64,000 nucleotides of DNA. Source: Eubacterium plexicaudatum ASF492 (GTDB lineage: Bacteria > Bacillota > Clostridia > Lachnospirales > Lachnospiraceae). How positions within the stretch are numbered: the first letter of the stretch is position 1; each line of letters opens with the position of its first letter. The notes under the pieces were generated by a model. It saw nothing but the letters and a program-made list of their open reading frames with translations. It was not told the DNA's origin and made no database searches. Both the position numbers and the translations under genes were made by a program. Below, in pieces: positions 1 to 8,942 of this stretch. The stretch spans positions 1 to 64,000 of the forward strand of contig NZ_AQFT02000004.1 of the NCBI RefSeq assembly GCF_000364225.2. The letters are read 5' to 3'.

Positions 1-100
1 ATATATAATCAGATAATATCATTTGACTGTATATTACTGTAAGAAATCTAATTAACATCTTTTCATTAAACTTATTTGCGTACTAATTCAATCGTCTATA

Positions 101-352
101 TTAAATCTGTTTTTTGGGAAAAGATTTAATATTCTTCCGTTTTTTTTTCTTGACAATCTCCACATGAACTTCTAATCCTAACAAGGATAATATTTCATTT
201 TTCATCGTCAATGCTAAATTTTTTTCTTTAAAGTACGTGCGAATACTTCTCTTCTAATTCCTAGTTGTTCAGCTATCCAAATTTTTATAACCAGACGCAT
301 CAATAGCTTCATTAACAGCCTTTGAAAGTTCTTTGTTCGTCTTAATTTCCAT
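101..352 (-). pseudogene. Small helix-turn-helix-like protein, frameshifted
   Basis: Reading from an ATG at 352, the frame stops after 28 codons. Removing one A from a run of five restores WIAEQLGIRREVF, which resembles a helix-turn-helix, and adding one A to a later run of seven carries the frame on to a TAA at 101. Net length is 84 codons, so the two shifts compensate. Likely a small phage or plasmid regulator. The family is not recognised. Confidence 0.45.
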
Positions 353-479
353 AAAATCCCCTCTAAAAATTTTCTAAGAATTAATTTAATAAATATATAA
401 TTCTTTTTACTATCACAATAAAAACTAAAGTCTATTATAAGTTATTACAAAAATGTATCTACAAAAAGTGAAGAAAGAT

Positions 480-785
480 TTATACAATCATTCCTATTTT
501 CTTACATAATACAGATGTGGAACAATAAAATTTCCATATCTGTAACATTGCTTCCAAGTTGCCAAAGATATTTTTTCCATTTTCGCTCATAATAAAAATT
601 CCATTATCATTTTTAAGTTTTCCACCATTCATACATATAGCATCAGATGATGAAAATTTTCCACAATATTTATATGATACCATCGCTACTGCTATATCTT
701 TCAGTTCTTCTCCTTCTGGTTTATGATTGTTACAATACACCATTTTCCATATAAAGGTTTCCTTATCAAATATTATGTACTTCAT
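480..785 (-). CDS. Hypothetical protein, 101 aa
   Basis: Starts MKYIIFDKETF after GGAGG with seven bases between, which decides this start over a longer in-frame reading upstream. It has several cysteines but no clear CxxC pair, and no signal peptide. First of a run of small minus-strand accessory genes. Function unknown. Confidence 0.55.
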   Translation of the reverse strand: MKYIIFDKETFIWKMVYCNNHKPEGEELKDIAVAMVSYKYCGKFSSSDAICMNGGKLKNDNGIFIMSENGKNIFGNLEAMLQIWKFYCSTSVLCKKIGMIV

Positions 786-991
786 TATTTTCCTCCACGT
801 CTTATTTTCTTCTTTAACTTCCGACACAAACAATTCTCTGTCATATTTATAATCTTCTCCATCACAAGGCAAATCAATCTCACCTTCGTTTATCTTATCA
901 TCTATATCTTGATAAGCTGCATCTTCGTCCTCCGCTTCCACTTCTACATATCTCTGTATGTCTCCACAATTTCTACTTTAAATTTGGACAT
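786..991 (-). pseudogene. DpnD/PcfM-like small protein, frameshifted
   Basis: The N-terminus MSKFKVEIVETYR followed, after a shift at AGAGATATG, by VEVEAEDEDAAYQDIDDKI matches the usual pattern of DpnD/PcfM-type small proteins found on Firmicute mobile elements. The shifted frame runs without a stop into the next gene, so the true C-terminus cannot be placed. Family call rests on remembered sequence pattern. Confidence 0.45.
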
Positions 992-1008
992 TGTGTGTTC
1001 CTCTTCAA

Positions 1009-1246
1009 TTATTTGTCTTTAACCCATTCCATATGACCTTTTTCTACATCACGAGCAAGATACCAATATTCTCCGATATAACAATACGAATCAACGGGTA
1101 TAATTCCAATTGTCAGTCCATTTTTATCGTCATCATAATATCCAACAACACGGCAAATTGTTCCAATAGGAATAAGTTCTTTTTCTTCACCACTTCCATC
1201 TAATGTTTTTTCCAATTATTTTTACTGTGTCTCCAATTTTTAACAT
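1009..1246 (-). pseudogene. Small SH3-like protein, frameshifted
   Basis: The ATG at 1246 follows GGAGCG and reads MLKIGDTVKIIGK, then needs one A removed from a run of six to join TLDGSGEEKELIPIGTICRVVGYY. The composition (GDTVKI, GTICRVVGYY) suggests a small beta-barrel. Role unknown. It lies in the accessory-gene cluster. Confidence 0.5.
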
Positions 1247-1287
1247 TTTTTCGCTCCTTCCTGCTATAAAATACACGATTTATCGCA

Positions 1288-1502
1288 TTATACATATTCT
1301 TCATAAAACTTTTTTCTTTCTTCCGATTCCTTTTTCTGTAATTCTTCTAATTCTTCATAGGTAACAACCTTTGAATTATATCCAATACTTCTATAGTATT
1401 TTGCATATTTTTGAGAATCTTCTTTATCACAAGAAGTACAAGTTTTAATCCATCCAGTGTTTTTATCCAATGCGACAACACAAACTATATTGTTATTTTC
1501 AT
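1288..1502 (-). pseudogene. Hypothetical protein, about 72 aa, frameshifted near start
   Basis: An ATG at 1502 preceded by GGAG reads MK and then stops. Adding one A to the following run of four gives NNNIVCVVALDKNTGWIKTC, continuous with the open frame to 1288. The C-terminal third (EELEELQKKESEERKK) is charged and helical. Function unknown. Confidence 0.5.
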
Positions 1503-1513
1503 TTTATATTCTC

Positions 1514-1735
1514 CTAGTATAATAACTTTGCTAACTCTTTCATTCCGTCATGTGTAAAACCAAGTGTAGCAAGTGCATGTTCTATTCCAACGGCTTCACC
1601 ATAATGCTGATCTGCTTTTCTCTGTTCTGTTTCCTGTCTTACACTATCCATATTTGCATAATGTCTACCAGCTTCCTTGTATTCTTCATCAGCCTGTTTT
1701 GCTTTCTTATAGCTTCTTCCATAAGTTTTACACAT
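1514..1735 (-). CDS. Hypothetical protein, 73 aa
   Basis: The open frame ends with GIEHALATLGFTHDGMKELAKLL. The first residues (MCKTYGRSYK) look unnatural, and one added A in AGAAAGC would give a more protein-like start, MEEAIRKAKQADEEY. A shift near the start is therefore likely. Mostly helical and charged. Function unknown. Confidence 0.5.
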   Translation of the reverse strand: MCKTYGRSYKKAKQADEEYKEAGRHYANMDSVRQETEQRKADQHYGEAVGIEHALATLGFTHDGMKELAKLLY

Positions 1736-1749
1736 TTTCCATATTCTAT

Positions 1750-2013
1750 TTAGTCGTAGGTCAAAATCTCCCTTCTACTTCTATACCAAACCGCAAAAAC
1801 AAGCAAACCTAACAAAAGGATTTCTTGCAAGTTCCGGCGGCGTTCTGCTTCTTTCAGGAACTTCTTTTTCTGCCTGTCTGCAATATATAACTGTGTTTCC
1901 ATATTTGTATACTCTATGTACTGTATTGGAGTCAATGCGCTATAAGGCGTTTTCAGATCCCTTCTAATAATCTGGTTCCCATCTGATAAATCAATAATTC
2001 TAAAATCAAACAT
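1750..2013 (-). CDS. Small membrane-anchored protein, 87 aa
   Basis: Starts MFDFRIIDL at 2013, because GGAGG lies eight bases upstream of this ATG and too close to the two earlier ATGs. Residues about 65-82 (NLQEILLLGLLVFAVWY) form one transmembrane helix after a basic, coiled-coil-like stretch. Function unknown. It follows directly on the 52-aa gene at 2029-2187. Confidence 0.55.
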   Translation of the reverse strand: MFDFRIIDLSDGNQIIRRDLKTPYSALTPIQYIEYTNMETQLYIADRQKKKFLKEAERRRNLQEILLLGLLVFAVWYRSRREILTYD

Positions 2014-2028
2014 TTTCATTTCCTCCAT

Positions 2029-2187
2029 CTATGCTATTCTCTTTGTATATTCCATAATTCCAACATCTGCAAGTCTTATTGTTTTATGTCCACTATAAGT
2101 ATAAACAACAAAATAACCATCTTTTATACAATCTTCTAATTTGTTATATACTGTAGCCCAGCAAATTAAAGTTCCTATCTCCCGCAC
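2029..2187 (-). CDS. Hypothetical protein, 52 aa, GTG start
   Basis: GTG at 2187 follows a GGGAG-poor leader; the frame reads MREIGTLICWATVYNKLEDC and ends IMEYTKRIA with TAG at 2029, one base from the next gene. The pair looks like a small operon. The transposon at 2222 landed about 35 bases upstream of the start, so its promoter may have been displaced. Confidence 0.45.
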   Translation of the reverse strand: MREIGTLICWATVYNKLEDCIKDGYFVVYTYSGHKTIRLADVGIMEYTKRIA

Positions 2188-2215
2188 AAAAACGTCAAAT
2201 TATAATCTCAATTTT

Positions 2216-2221
2216 TATACA
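2216..2221. repeat. Left target-site duplication of the transposon
   Basis: TATACA here is repeated at 5707-5712 on the other side of the element. Just inside, the ends read CTGTC on the left and TTGTC on the right (outside to inside), as expected for a DDE element. Confidence 0.6.
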
Positions 2222-2418
2222 CTGTCTATAAAAGTGTGCTACAGGAGGCGGCACGTTTTCCTCTTGACCATCCCATGTCATTCCGATATAGTTTTTATGG
2301 AACAAAAAAGAGAAAGAACAGCCCCTTCCACAGTTCGTTCTTTCTCTCGCATACCAGTGTGCCTGCCTTATACGGGATCATGTCCCTCTCATGAGGATCC
2401 GGCACCACCGACATATAT

Positions 2419-3012
2419 ATGATAAGAGAAAATTCCCTGTTTTGCAAGCTGGTTCGTATAAAAAGTTCATCAAAGATCCTGTTCGATTCCTTTATGGCCG
2501 GATTCCGTTCGGAACTGCAGACCTGTCCCTGCTGTGGGGGAAAGGGATCCTGCCGCATCCATGCCTACTATGACCGCTCCCTGGTGGACTTTATAGGCGG
2601 CACCCAGGTCCGCCACAGCCTCTGCATCATGCGCCTTATCTGTACCTGTGGCCATACCCATGCCATCCTCCCGGACTTCATCATTCCCTACTCCGGCTAC
2701 GGCCTGTTCTTCCTTCTACGTGTCCTGGCGGAGTATTTCCTGCGCCTTTCCACTGTGGAAAGGCTATGCGAACGCTTCGGCATCACCCTTTCCCAGCTGC
2801 GCCGATGGCTGCAGCTCTTTCGGGTGCAGAAGGAAGATTGGCTCGGCGTGCTTTCCTCCATGGAGGTTTCCGGCCTTTCCTTCCTTAAGTCCCTGCTCAC
2901 GCAGCCGGCTTATTCGGATTTCGCCTCCGCCTTTGTCCGCCGTTTTACAAAGTCCTTCCTCCAGTCCCATAAAAATCCGGCGCCTTACTGCCAACAGGTG
3001 TTCGGCCCATGA
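2419..3012 (+). CDS. Transposon zinc-ribbon accessory protein, 197 aa
   Basis: First gene of the transposon. Residues about 36-41 carry CPCC and a second CTC follows near 74-76, giving a zinc-ribbon, followed by a helical part with FGITLSQLRRWLQLF resembling a helix-turn-helix. Probably DNA binding at the transposon ends or target choice. I believe the family is DUF6431, from memory. No strong ribosome site is seen, so the start is uncertain. Confidence 0.6.
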   Translation: MIRENSLFCKLVRIKSSSKILFDSFMAGFRSELQTCPCCGGKGSCRIHAYYDRSLVDFIGGTQVRHSLCIMRLICTCGHTHAILPDFIIPYSGYGLFFLLRVLAEYFLRLSTVERLCERFGITLSQLRRWLQLFRVQKEDWLGVLSSMEVSGLSFLKSLLTQPAYSDFASAFVRRFTKSFLQSHKNPAPYCQQVFGP

Positions 3013-3102
3013 ACTGTTTTCCTCCAACCACACGCCATGGGCATGGCTTTCCTCCCGTTTCTGCCCCATAATGGGGGAAAACCACTTAAGGAGGACATTT
3101 CT

Positions 3103-4371
3103 ATGGACAACAATCAAAAAAAACTTTCAGACGCAGCCGCCATGGCGCAGTTCCGCCTCGCTCTCATAGCGCCGGTCATCCATGGCCTTTATCCGGATGC
3201 GTCCAGGAACGCCTATTACCAGAGAGTCACGGAAAAGCCCCTCGCCCTGCCTGACGGCTCCGTGTTCCAGTACAGCCCCAAGACCCTCAGCAAATGGGTG
3301 TCCCTCTACCAGAACGGCGGCATCGACGCCCTCATGCCGCAGGAGCGTTCCGATAAGGGCTCCACACGGGTACTCCCAGACACGGCCATCGAGGAGATCT
3401 ACCGCCTCAAGGAGGCCTTCCCACGGCTGAACGCTACACAGATCCACCGGCACCTCGTTGAAGAAGCCTTCATCCCTGCCACAGTCAGCGTCTGCGCCGT
3501 CCAGCGCTTCGTCAGGAAACATGACCTGAAATCGGCACGCAACCCCGGCATGCGGGACAGGAAGGCATTTGAAGAAGATGCCTTTGGGAAGATGTGGCAG
3601 GCCGATACCTGTTACCTGCCTTTTATCACGGAGGACGGACGGCGCAGGAGAGTCTACTGCATTATGATTATTGATGACCATTCCCGTTTTCTGGTGGGCG
3701 GCGGCCTCTTCTATAACGATAATGCCTATAACTTCCAGAAGGTGTTGAGGGATGCCGTGGCCGCCCATGGAATCCCGGCGAAGCTCTATGTCGACAACGG
3801 ATGCAGCTATTCAAATGAGCAGCTCTCCCTCATCTGCGGCTCCATCGGGACGGTCCTTTTGCATACAAAAATTCGTGACGGCGCTTCCAAGGCTAAGATA
3901 GAACGCCAGTTCAGGACGCTGAAAGAAACCTGGCTCTATACACTAGACATGGATTCCATCACCTCGCTGGCGCAGTTTAACGGGCTGCTTAAGGACTATA
4001 TGCGCACCTACAATACGTCTGTCCATTCCGGTATTGGCACCACGCCCATGCAACGCTACCAGCAGACACGCTCCTCCATCCGAAGCCCTAAGTCCAGGGA
4101 GTGGCTGGAGGAATGTTTCCTGAACCGCATCACCAGGAAGGTGAACAAGGACTCTACCGTCTCCATCGACAAGGTGTCCTATGACGTTCCCATGCAGTTC
4201 ATTTCTTCAAAAGTGGAGATCCGTTTCCTGCCGGACGACATGTCCTCCGCCTTCATCCTTTGTGAGGGGGCGCATTACCCCATCCGGCCTACGGATAAGA
4301 ACGAGAACTGCAGGACGAAACGCAACAACACGCCCTCCATCGATTATTCAAGGATCGGGGGTGAGGTCTGA
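3103..4371 (+). CDS. DDE-type transposase/integrase, 422 aa
   Basis: Start chosen at the ATG after AAGGAGG (MDNNQKKLSD) rather than 66 bases upstream. An N-terminal helix-turn-helix region is followed by the integrase core, with D in WQADTCYL, D in KLYVDNGCSYSN and E in KAKIERQFRTLKE, the three metal-binding residues. Cuts and joins transposon ends. Its stop overlaps the next start (TGATG), indicating translational coupling to the ATPase. Confidence 0.85.
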   Translation: MDNNQKKLSDAAAMAQFRLALIAPVIHGLYPDASRNAYYQRVTEKPLALPDGSVFQYSPKTLSKWVSLYQNGGIDALMPQERSDKGSTRVLPDTAIEEIYRLKEAFPRLNATQIHRHLVEEAFIPATVSVCAVQRFVRKHDLKSARNPGMRDRKAFEEDAFGKMWQADTCYLPFITEDGRRRRVYCIMIIDDHSRFLVGGGLFYNDNAYNFQKVLRDAVAAHGIPAKLYVDNGCSYSNEQLSLICGSIGTVLLHTKIRDGASKAKIERQFRTLKETWLYTLDMDSITSLAQFNGLLKDYMRTYNTSVHSGIGTTPMQRYQQTRSSIRSPKSREWLEECFLNRITRKVNKDSTVSIDKVSYDVPMQFISSKVEIRFLPDDMSSAFILCEGAHYPIRPTDKNENCRTKRNNTPSIDYSRIGGEV

Positions 4372-5176
4372 TGTTCCGTTCCTACTATGGGTTTTCCTTC
4401 AATCCCTTTGACAAACAGAACGCAAGAGAAAAGGACCGGTTCCTCTCAAAGGACATCTCCGAGATGACGTCCCGCCTGGACTACTTAAAGGACACAAGGG
4501 GTATAGGACTCTTTACCGCACGCCCCGGCATGGGCAAATCCTTCGCCCTGCGCTGCTTTGCAAAGAACCTCAATCCAAACCTCTACCACATGGAGTACAT
4601 CTGCCTCTCCACCGTCAGCGTCATGGAATTCTACCGCCAGCTCTGCTCTGTCCTGGGGCTAGAGCCAAGGGCGGCAAGCCTGGGATGTTCCGCGCCGTAC
4701 AGGAGCAGATCCTCTACCTTTACAAGGACAAGAAGCAGCCCCTCCTCCTGGCCGTCGATGAGGCACAATACCTCTCTACCGGCATCCTGGAGGACATCAA
4801 GATGCTCATGAACTATGGGTATGACTCCCTGAACTGCTTCACGCTCATCCTCTGCGGCGAGCCCCACCTGAACAGCACCCTGAAAAAGCCCGTCCATGAG
4901 GCCCTGCGCCAGAGGATCACAGTGCACTACAACTTTTCCGGGCTCTCAGACTCCGAAGTGGCGCAGTACATCCTCCACAAGATCGCCTGTGCCGGAGGCG
5001 CAGCCTCCATCATCGACCAGGCGGCGCTTTCTGCCGTCCACAGTCACTCCCAGGGGAGCCCCCGCCTGGTGGACAACCTGATGACCGACGCGCTGACTCT
5101 AGGGGCACAGATGGACAAGAAAGTGATCGATACGGATGTCATCCTGGCTTCTGTCAGCAGCCAGAATCTCGGATAG
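4371..5176 (+). pseudogene. Transposon AAA ATPase (ExeA/TniB-like), frameshifted
   Basis: The N-terminal part has a Walker A (ARPGMGKSFAL) and the C-terminal part a Walker B (LLLAVDEAQYLS). They are in different frames, and adding one A in CCAAGGGCGGC near 4670 joins them as EPKGGKPGMFRAVQEQI. Such ATPases act with the transposase in target selection. As read the gene is broken, so the element would be inactive unless this is a sequence error. Confidence 0.75.
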
Positions 5177-5188
5177 GAGGAATGGAAC

Positions 5189-5512
5189 ATGAATTATACC
5201 TGTATCCTGAAAAGCGGTTCCCGCAAGGAGACCTGGACGGGGCAGATCATCCTGCTGAGCACGGGGAACGGATGGTATGAAGCTGAGATCAATGGGCGGG
5301 GGACTTACTTCCACATCCTCGCCGGACGGCATAAATATGGGAACTACCTGTGCATCCCTAACCATGATGTAGGGTGCGAGCTCTCCGATTTCTCCGATAT
5401 CTTTTGGAATGAAGAAAGGATCGGCTCCCTGATGCGGAAGGTGGATGCAGTGACTGTCGCCACCGGCCTGGTTCATCTTCCTGTTCTGGCCGACAAGCAG
5501 GAGAAAAACTAA
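5189..5512 (+). CDS. Transposon small accessory protein, 107 aa
   Basis: Fourth gene of the transposon, 12 bases after the ATPase stop, with AGGAGGAATGGAAC before the ATG. Reads as a small beta-rich protein (WTGQIILLSTGNGWYEAEI). Its place in this four-gene set is the only hint to its role. Confidence 0.6.
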   Translation: MNYTCILKSGSRKETWTGQIILLSTGNGWYEAEINGRGTYFHILAGRHKYGNYLCIPNHDVGCELSDFSDIFWNEERIGSLMRKVDAVTVATGLVHLPVLADKQEKN

Positions 5513-5687
5513 ATTTTTCATATGGGCCGTGTGTCTCATGATGGGATCCATGGCCTTTTGCATTTCAGGCGGAAAAACAATACCGACAACAACGTGCAGC
5601 ATTTTTGACAGGACTATGCATTTGCAGACAGCACTGCGCAGTCAATAGGATAAATGTCGGAAAAATAATTCGCTGTTTGCGTTTCCA

Positions 5688-6074
5688 TCAATTTGCCGTC
5701 CGACAATATACAAGGCAGACAATTTCTTCTTTACATTTACAATATGTTTTAATATCTTCAATAACTTCTTTCATTATTTCCGCTTTTCGTTCATTTTCTT
5801 TTCGGATGCCGTTCCAATACTCTATATTTTTCTGCATCCGCTCCGCTTCTTTTCTGTCACGTTCTGCAATGTATTCAGATACAATAAAATCTTTATATCT
5901 GCCGTTTTCCTGTAATTCTTTTATTGCCGCTTCCATTTCTTCATATGGAATAGTTAATTGAGTGTTGCATAAATCCACATCATTTTTATGCGATTTTAAC
6001 GGCGTTCTATGGCTAGGAACAAAAGTAAACTTTTCACCATTTATCATGAAAGACTTATAATAAAATTTTTCCAT
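5688..6074 (-). CDS. Hypothetical coiled-coil protein, 3' end altered by transposon
   Basis: Starts MEKFYYKSFMINGEKF after GGAGG. Residues about 60-110 (EYIAERDRKEAERMQKNIEYW) form a long charged helix. The last codons lie inside the transposon end. With the element and one TATACA copy removed, the frame would stop at a TAA formed in the target site (ending EEIVCLV), so the insertion changed only the tail. Function unknown. Confidence 0.55.
   Translation of the reverse strand: MEKFYYKSFMINGEKFTFVPSHRTPLKSHKNDVDLCNTQLTIPYEEMEAAIKELQENGRYKDFIVSEYIAERDRKEAERMQKNIEYWNGIRKENERKAEIMKEVIEDIKTYCKCKEEIVCLVYCRTAN
5707..5712. repeat. Right target-site duplication of the transposon
   Basis: Second TATACA copy, matching 2216-2221. 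Confidence 0.6.
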
Positions 6075-6176
6075 AAGATACAACCTCCGTGTATATATTG
6101 TTTTCAATGTATTATTTGCTTTATAAGCACTATAAAACGGCTATAGCCTTATATTCTCCATAGCCGTTCTAACTGC

Positions 6177-6380
6177 TCACAAAACTATTCCATCAAGCGG
6201 ATTGCACAACGCTTTCATTCCTTCATTAATTGTAATTAAGCCGTGTTCTGTATTTTTCAAAATACGCTCTATAATTTCCACGGCTACATCTTTGTACTTT
6301 TTCTGCATTAATTCATTATTCATATAGCTTTTTCGTTGTGCGTTTGCATACTCTTTCATGTATCGTGGTATTGTGATCAT
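6177..6380 (-). CDS. Hypothetical protein, 67 aa
   Basis: MITIPRYMKEYANAQ is chosen as start because GGGAGG lies seven bases before this ATG. Small, helical and basic (YANAQRKSYMNNELMQKKY). Possibly DNA or RNA binding. Not recognised. Confidence 0.5.
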   Translation of the reverse strand: MITIPRYMKEYANAQRKSYMNNELMQKKYKDVAVEIIERILKNTEHGLITINEGMKALCNPLDGIVL

Positions 6381-6417
6381 GCATTTTCCTCCCTTCAAAT
6401 TACAATTTCAAGTGGTT

Positions 6418-6609
6418 TTAACCCCAATTAAATGCTAATTGTGGGAAATTCTTTTCCAGTTCTACAGAATCATTACAAGTATAATCACCAATCATTTTTT
6501 CGTTTTTGTATATGTTTCCTCTGTACTCTCCATCATTCGGATAAAAAGTAATATCTATCTTATCTGCCTCTTTGTGATTATCTCCATACCATATGTCAAT
6601 ATTAATCAT
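6418..6609 (-). CDS. Hypothetical protein, 63 aa
   Basis: MINIDIWYGDNHKEADKIDI starts one base after the stop of the 212-aa gene upstream, so the two are probably translated together. Reads as a small beta-rich protein with a conserved-looking PNDGEYRGNIY. Function unknown. Confidence 0.55.
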   Translation of the reverse strand: MINIDIWYGDNHKEADKIDITFYPNDGEYRGNIYKNEKMIGDYTCNDSVELEKNFPQLAFNWG

Positions 6610-6610
6610 T

Positions 6611-7249
6611 CTAACACACCACAACAAATTTTCTGCCTTTTGTCCATCCTGATTCTTGCAAAACTTTATCGGACACATTGATTTTGACAACAAGTTCTCC
6701 ATTTTCAATCCAATAACTTGTATTGTCGTATTTCTGATTGAATAAAGAACAAAATTCTTTCTTCATTTCCTCAACTTTTTCTCTGCGTCTTCTGGTCAAC
6801 TCTGCATCATAATTGAATGCATCGCCGAAATTATATCCATCAGACGTATTGCATTTATTAGTGTCCGCAAATACTCTATAACCTGCAAGACTATCAAGCA
6901 CAACAATTTTATCAAAATCAGCATTGCAATGATCATTAACAAAAGCAAGTATATTTTCTTTTGTATACTTTACTTTTTCAATTTTCTGATTATGTTCACA
7001 GTTTAATCTTGACTTGTTGCAATCGTCTATTTCTGGATCATCTGTGATGTAGTAATATGAATCGCAAGACAGATAATTAGGTTCTGAAATAATCCTACCG
7101 TTTCCTTTTCTGATATGTTTATACCCACTCAAAAATTCAATATAAATTTTTCTTCCACACTTGTTTGTAAAAGCTGTTCTAATTCTACAATTTTCCACGT
7201 CATTGCAAGGTACACAACCTGCTCCTTCAAAATATAATGTTTTCTTCAT
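6611..7249 (-). CDS. Hypothetical protein, 212 aa
   Basis: Ten or so cysteines are spread along the protein (GCVPCNDVENC, NKCGRK, CNKSRLNC) without a clear CxxC pair set. The middle has an acidic and aromatic segment, and RRRREKVEEMKKEF is a charged helix. The 5' end lies 19 bases from the 155-aa gene. Accessory-region gene, not recognised. Confidence 0.55.
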   Translation of the reverse strand: MKKTLYFEGAGCVPCNDVENCRIRTAFTNKCGRKIYIEFLSGYKHIRKGNGRIISEPNYLSCDSYYYITDDPEIDDCNKSRLNCEHNQKIEKVKYTKENILAFVNDHCNADFDKIVVLDSLAGYRVFADTNKCNTSDGYNFGDAFNYDAELTRRRREKVEEMKKEFCSLFNQKYDNTSYWIENGELVVKINVSDKVLQESGWTKGRKFVVVC

Positions 7250-7267
7250 AATTTTATTCTCTCTTTC

Positions 7268-7735
7268 TTAAAATCTCACTAAATAAGTTATGCCATTAAC
7301 ATCTACTGATTGCCATCCATCATTTATAGATAAACATGTGTAAATTTGCGAAAAATCCATATAATCAATCATTTCTTCCGGGATAGACTGAGAAAATAAG
7401 TTATTGTAACCCTCCTCATTTAAAACCATTCCGAAAACTTCTTCACGGTCAAGTGATACATTCCATCCGCTTGACACTTCATCAACATTAATAATATCAA
7501 AAGTGCCATTTTCTATCGCTTCCAGCACTTCATCGCGATCAGGATTTACTTTAAATAAAGCCGTCAACATATCATTATCAAGTCCACACTCTGAAATACT
7601 TTCCAACATTTCATTGAGCGTGAAAATGTTTTCGTACTCTGAAATGTTAAAAAGTGCATCATAATCAAGTATGATGTGCTCCTGCTTTTTTCCTACAATA
7701 TCATTGTAGATTGATTTTAACTTCTCTGAATCCAT
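7268..7735 (-). CDS. Hypothetical acidic protein, 155 aa
   Basis: Strongly acidic, no transmembrane segment. The acidity recalls DNA-mimic or anti-restriction proteins of mobile elements, but no family signature supports that. First gene of the minus-strand set 7735-6418. Confidence 0.5.
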   Translation of the reverse strand: MDSEKLKSIYNDIVGKKQEHIILDYDALFNISEYENIFTLNEMLESISECGLDNDMLTALFKVNPDRDEVLEAIENGTFDIINVDEVSSGWNVSLDREEVFGMVLNEEGYNNLFSQSIPEEMIDYMDFSQIYTCLSINDGWQSVDVNGITYLVRF

Positions 7736-7876
7736 AGGAAGTTGTAACCATCTTCCGTTTTCTTGGCCTTCTATGTATCTTGCTAAATTGCTTAAATAAA
7801 TTTTATTATCATAATTTTCACTATTTAACCTTTCCTATTTTTGATTTTGTATATATAACTATATTTTTTATTTTTT

Positions 7877-7984
7877 CTACTTATAAATAAAAATAAGTGC
7901 CTCATTGTCTGATGCACTTACTAAAATCACATTTCTATATATTGCTTTGGCCACCTGGTATCCTAAATACGATACACGTTTCAT
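7877..7984 (-). CDS. Possible small peptide, 35 aa
   Basis: MKRVSYLGYQVAKAIYRNV has GGGGG upstream of its ATG and ends at TAG 7877. Short length makes the call weak. It is flanked by non-coding sequence on both sides. Confidence 0.3.
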   Translation of the reverse strand: MKRVSYLGYQVAKAIYRNVILVSASDNEALIFIYK

Positions 7985-8402
7985 AAGCAATCCCCCATTT
8001 CGTTTACTATAAATATATTATGTTAACTTAACTATAAAAAATATATAATCAGATGATACCATCCGTAAGAATGGGCCTATATCCTTTGACAGATATAAGC
8101 CCTGAATTTATTTCAATATGTACTTATTATCCCGCTTTGTATGTGGGTACCTGTTTCCCACGTCAGCGGTTTTTGTGCGTTTACCTGCTGGAATTCCTGT
8201 GATCTGATAACTATTTGTTTTTCAGTATCACGTTTCCTTGCGCCGCTCAGCGGAAGCAATATACCATCAGTGCATCATTCAGTTGTCAAGGTTCTAAAAC
8301 TCATATAACACATCTGTATAAGCACTATTCGGATTGCTTAACCCTAGATATATGAGTACAAGTTATTTTATTTCTGCGTTTCTTAACTTGTTGAGATTAT
8401 TA
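7985..8402. other. Intergenic region, no gene seen
   Basis: About 400 bases. The middle (8090-8300) is richer in G+C than its surroundings and may derive from an older mobile element. On the minus strand it contains TTGACAACTGAATGATG, a possible -35 box, but no matching -10 is clear. Confidence 0.4.
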
Positions 8403-8502
8403 TATATCTATATACCTATATACTTAAGATGGAATAACAGACAAAATTATAGGTATATAGATATAATAATTTGGTCATTTTGTATATCTATATACCTATA
8501 TA
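8403..8502. repeat. Three alternating inverted repeats, 18-20 bp
   Basis: TATATCTATATACCTATATA occurs at 8403-8422 and 8483-8502, with the inverse copy (TATAGGTATATAGATATA) at 8448-8465. Adjacent copies can pair in two alternative ways. They sit just downstream of the toxin-antitoxin operon and could be its terminator or a protein-binding array. Confidence 0.7.
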
Positions 8503-8525
8503 TATTTGCAAAATAAAAAGAGGTA

Positions 8526-8717
8526 TTATAATCCCTCTTTTTCTAAACTTTCTATTACTTTTTTAACAATATATCCATTTACACTTGAACCGCTATTTTT
8601 TATGCGTTCTTTTGTACCTTTGGGAAATTTTACAAGTATAGAATCATAATTTTCTTTTTCATACTTTCGTGTAGCTCTTTGTGCTGCTTTGCTAACTGTA
8701 ATCTTTACCACCTCCAT
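8526..8717 (-). CDS. Ribbon-helix-helix (Arc/CopG-like) protein, 63 aa
   Basis: The pattern ILVKFPKGTKERIKNSGSSVNGYIVKKVIESLEKEGL fits an Arc-type ribbon-helix-helix with its beta strand, turn and two helices. It begins directly after hicB with no gap. Probably an extra repressor of the operon. The hicB-like gene itself lacks a DNA-binding tail, so this protein may supply it. Confidence 0.7.
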   Translation of the reverse strand: MEVVKITVSKAAQRATRKYEKENYDSILVKFPKGTKERIKNSGSSVNGYIVKKVIESLEKEGL

Positions 8718-8930
8718 CTAAACAGCTACGCTTGTAAATAGTGCTGGTTTTGGAATTGGTAAACCATCTTCTTTTGCGGTTTCAATCCATAATTCCTTTG
8801 CTATTTCAATTTCTTTCAATGCTTCTTCTTTTGTTTCCCCATGTGCCATACATCCTTGTAACTCAGGAACACTTGCAACATATATTTTATCTTGTGGATC
8901 ATATTGTATAAAAATAGAATATTCTGCCAT
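8718..8930 (-). CDS. hicB: HicB-type antitoxin, 70 aa
   Basis: Has the HicB fold signature: YSIFIQYDPQDKIYVASVPELQGCMAHGETKEEAL, with the conserved D..Y.A..PEL.GC..HG.T..EA pattern. Length matches short HicB forms without a C-terminal DNA-binding domain. It neutralises the adjacent mRNA-cleaving HicA. It lies 12 bases after hicA in the same operon. Confidence 0.8.
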   Translation of the reverse strand: MAEYSIFIQYDPQDKIYVASVPELQGCMAHGETKEEALKEIEIAKELWIETAKEDGLPIPKPALFTSVAV

Positions 8931-8942
8931 CTTAAAACCTCC

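Larger units (their letters stand above)
2222..5706 (+). mobile_element. DDE transposon with AAA ATPase, about 3.5 kb
   Basis: Four same-strand genes (zinc-ribbon protein, DDE transposase, ExeA/TniB-like ATPase, small accessory protein) lie between near-identical short ends and a TATACA duplication. The base composition is much richer in G+C than the flanks, so it came from a different genomic background. The layout recalls Tn552/IS481-type elements that use a transposase with an ATPase partner. The ATPase is frameshifted as read. Confidence 0.8.

Noticed and set aside
3127..5602. Minus-strand and alternate-frame reading frames inside the transposon (3127-3768, 4631-4927, 5099-5602)
   Set aside because: They run antisense to well-supported genes in GC-rich DNA, which makes spurious long frames likely.
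1..8080. ATATATAATCAGAT at 1 and 8041 as flanking repeats of an element
   Set aside because: Only about 14 bases agree in AT-rich sequence and no other boundary feature coincides.
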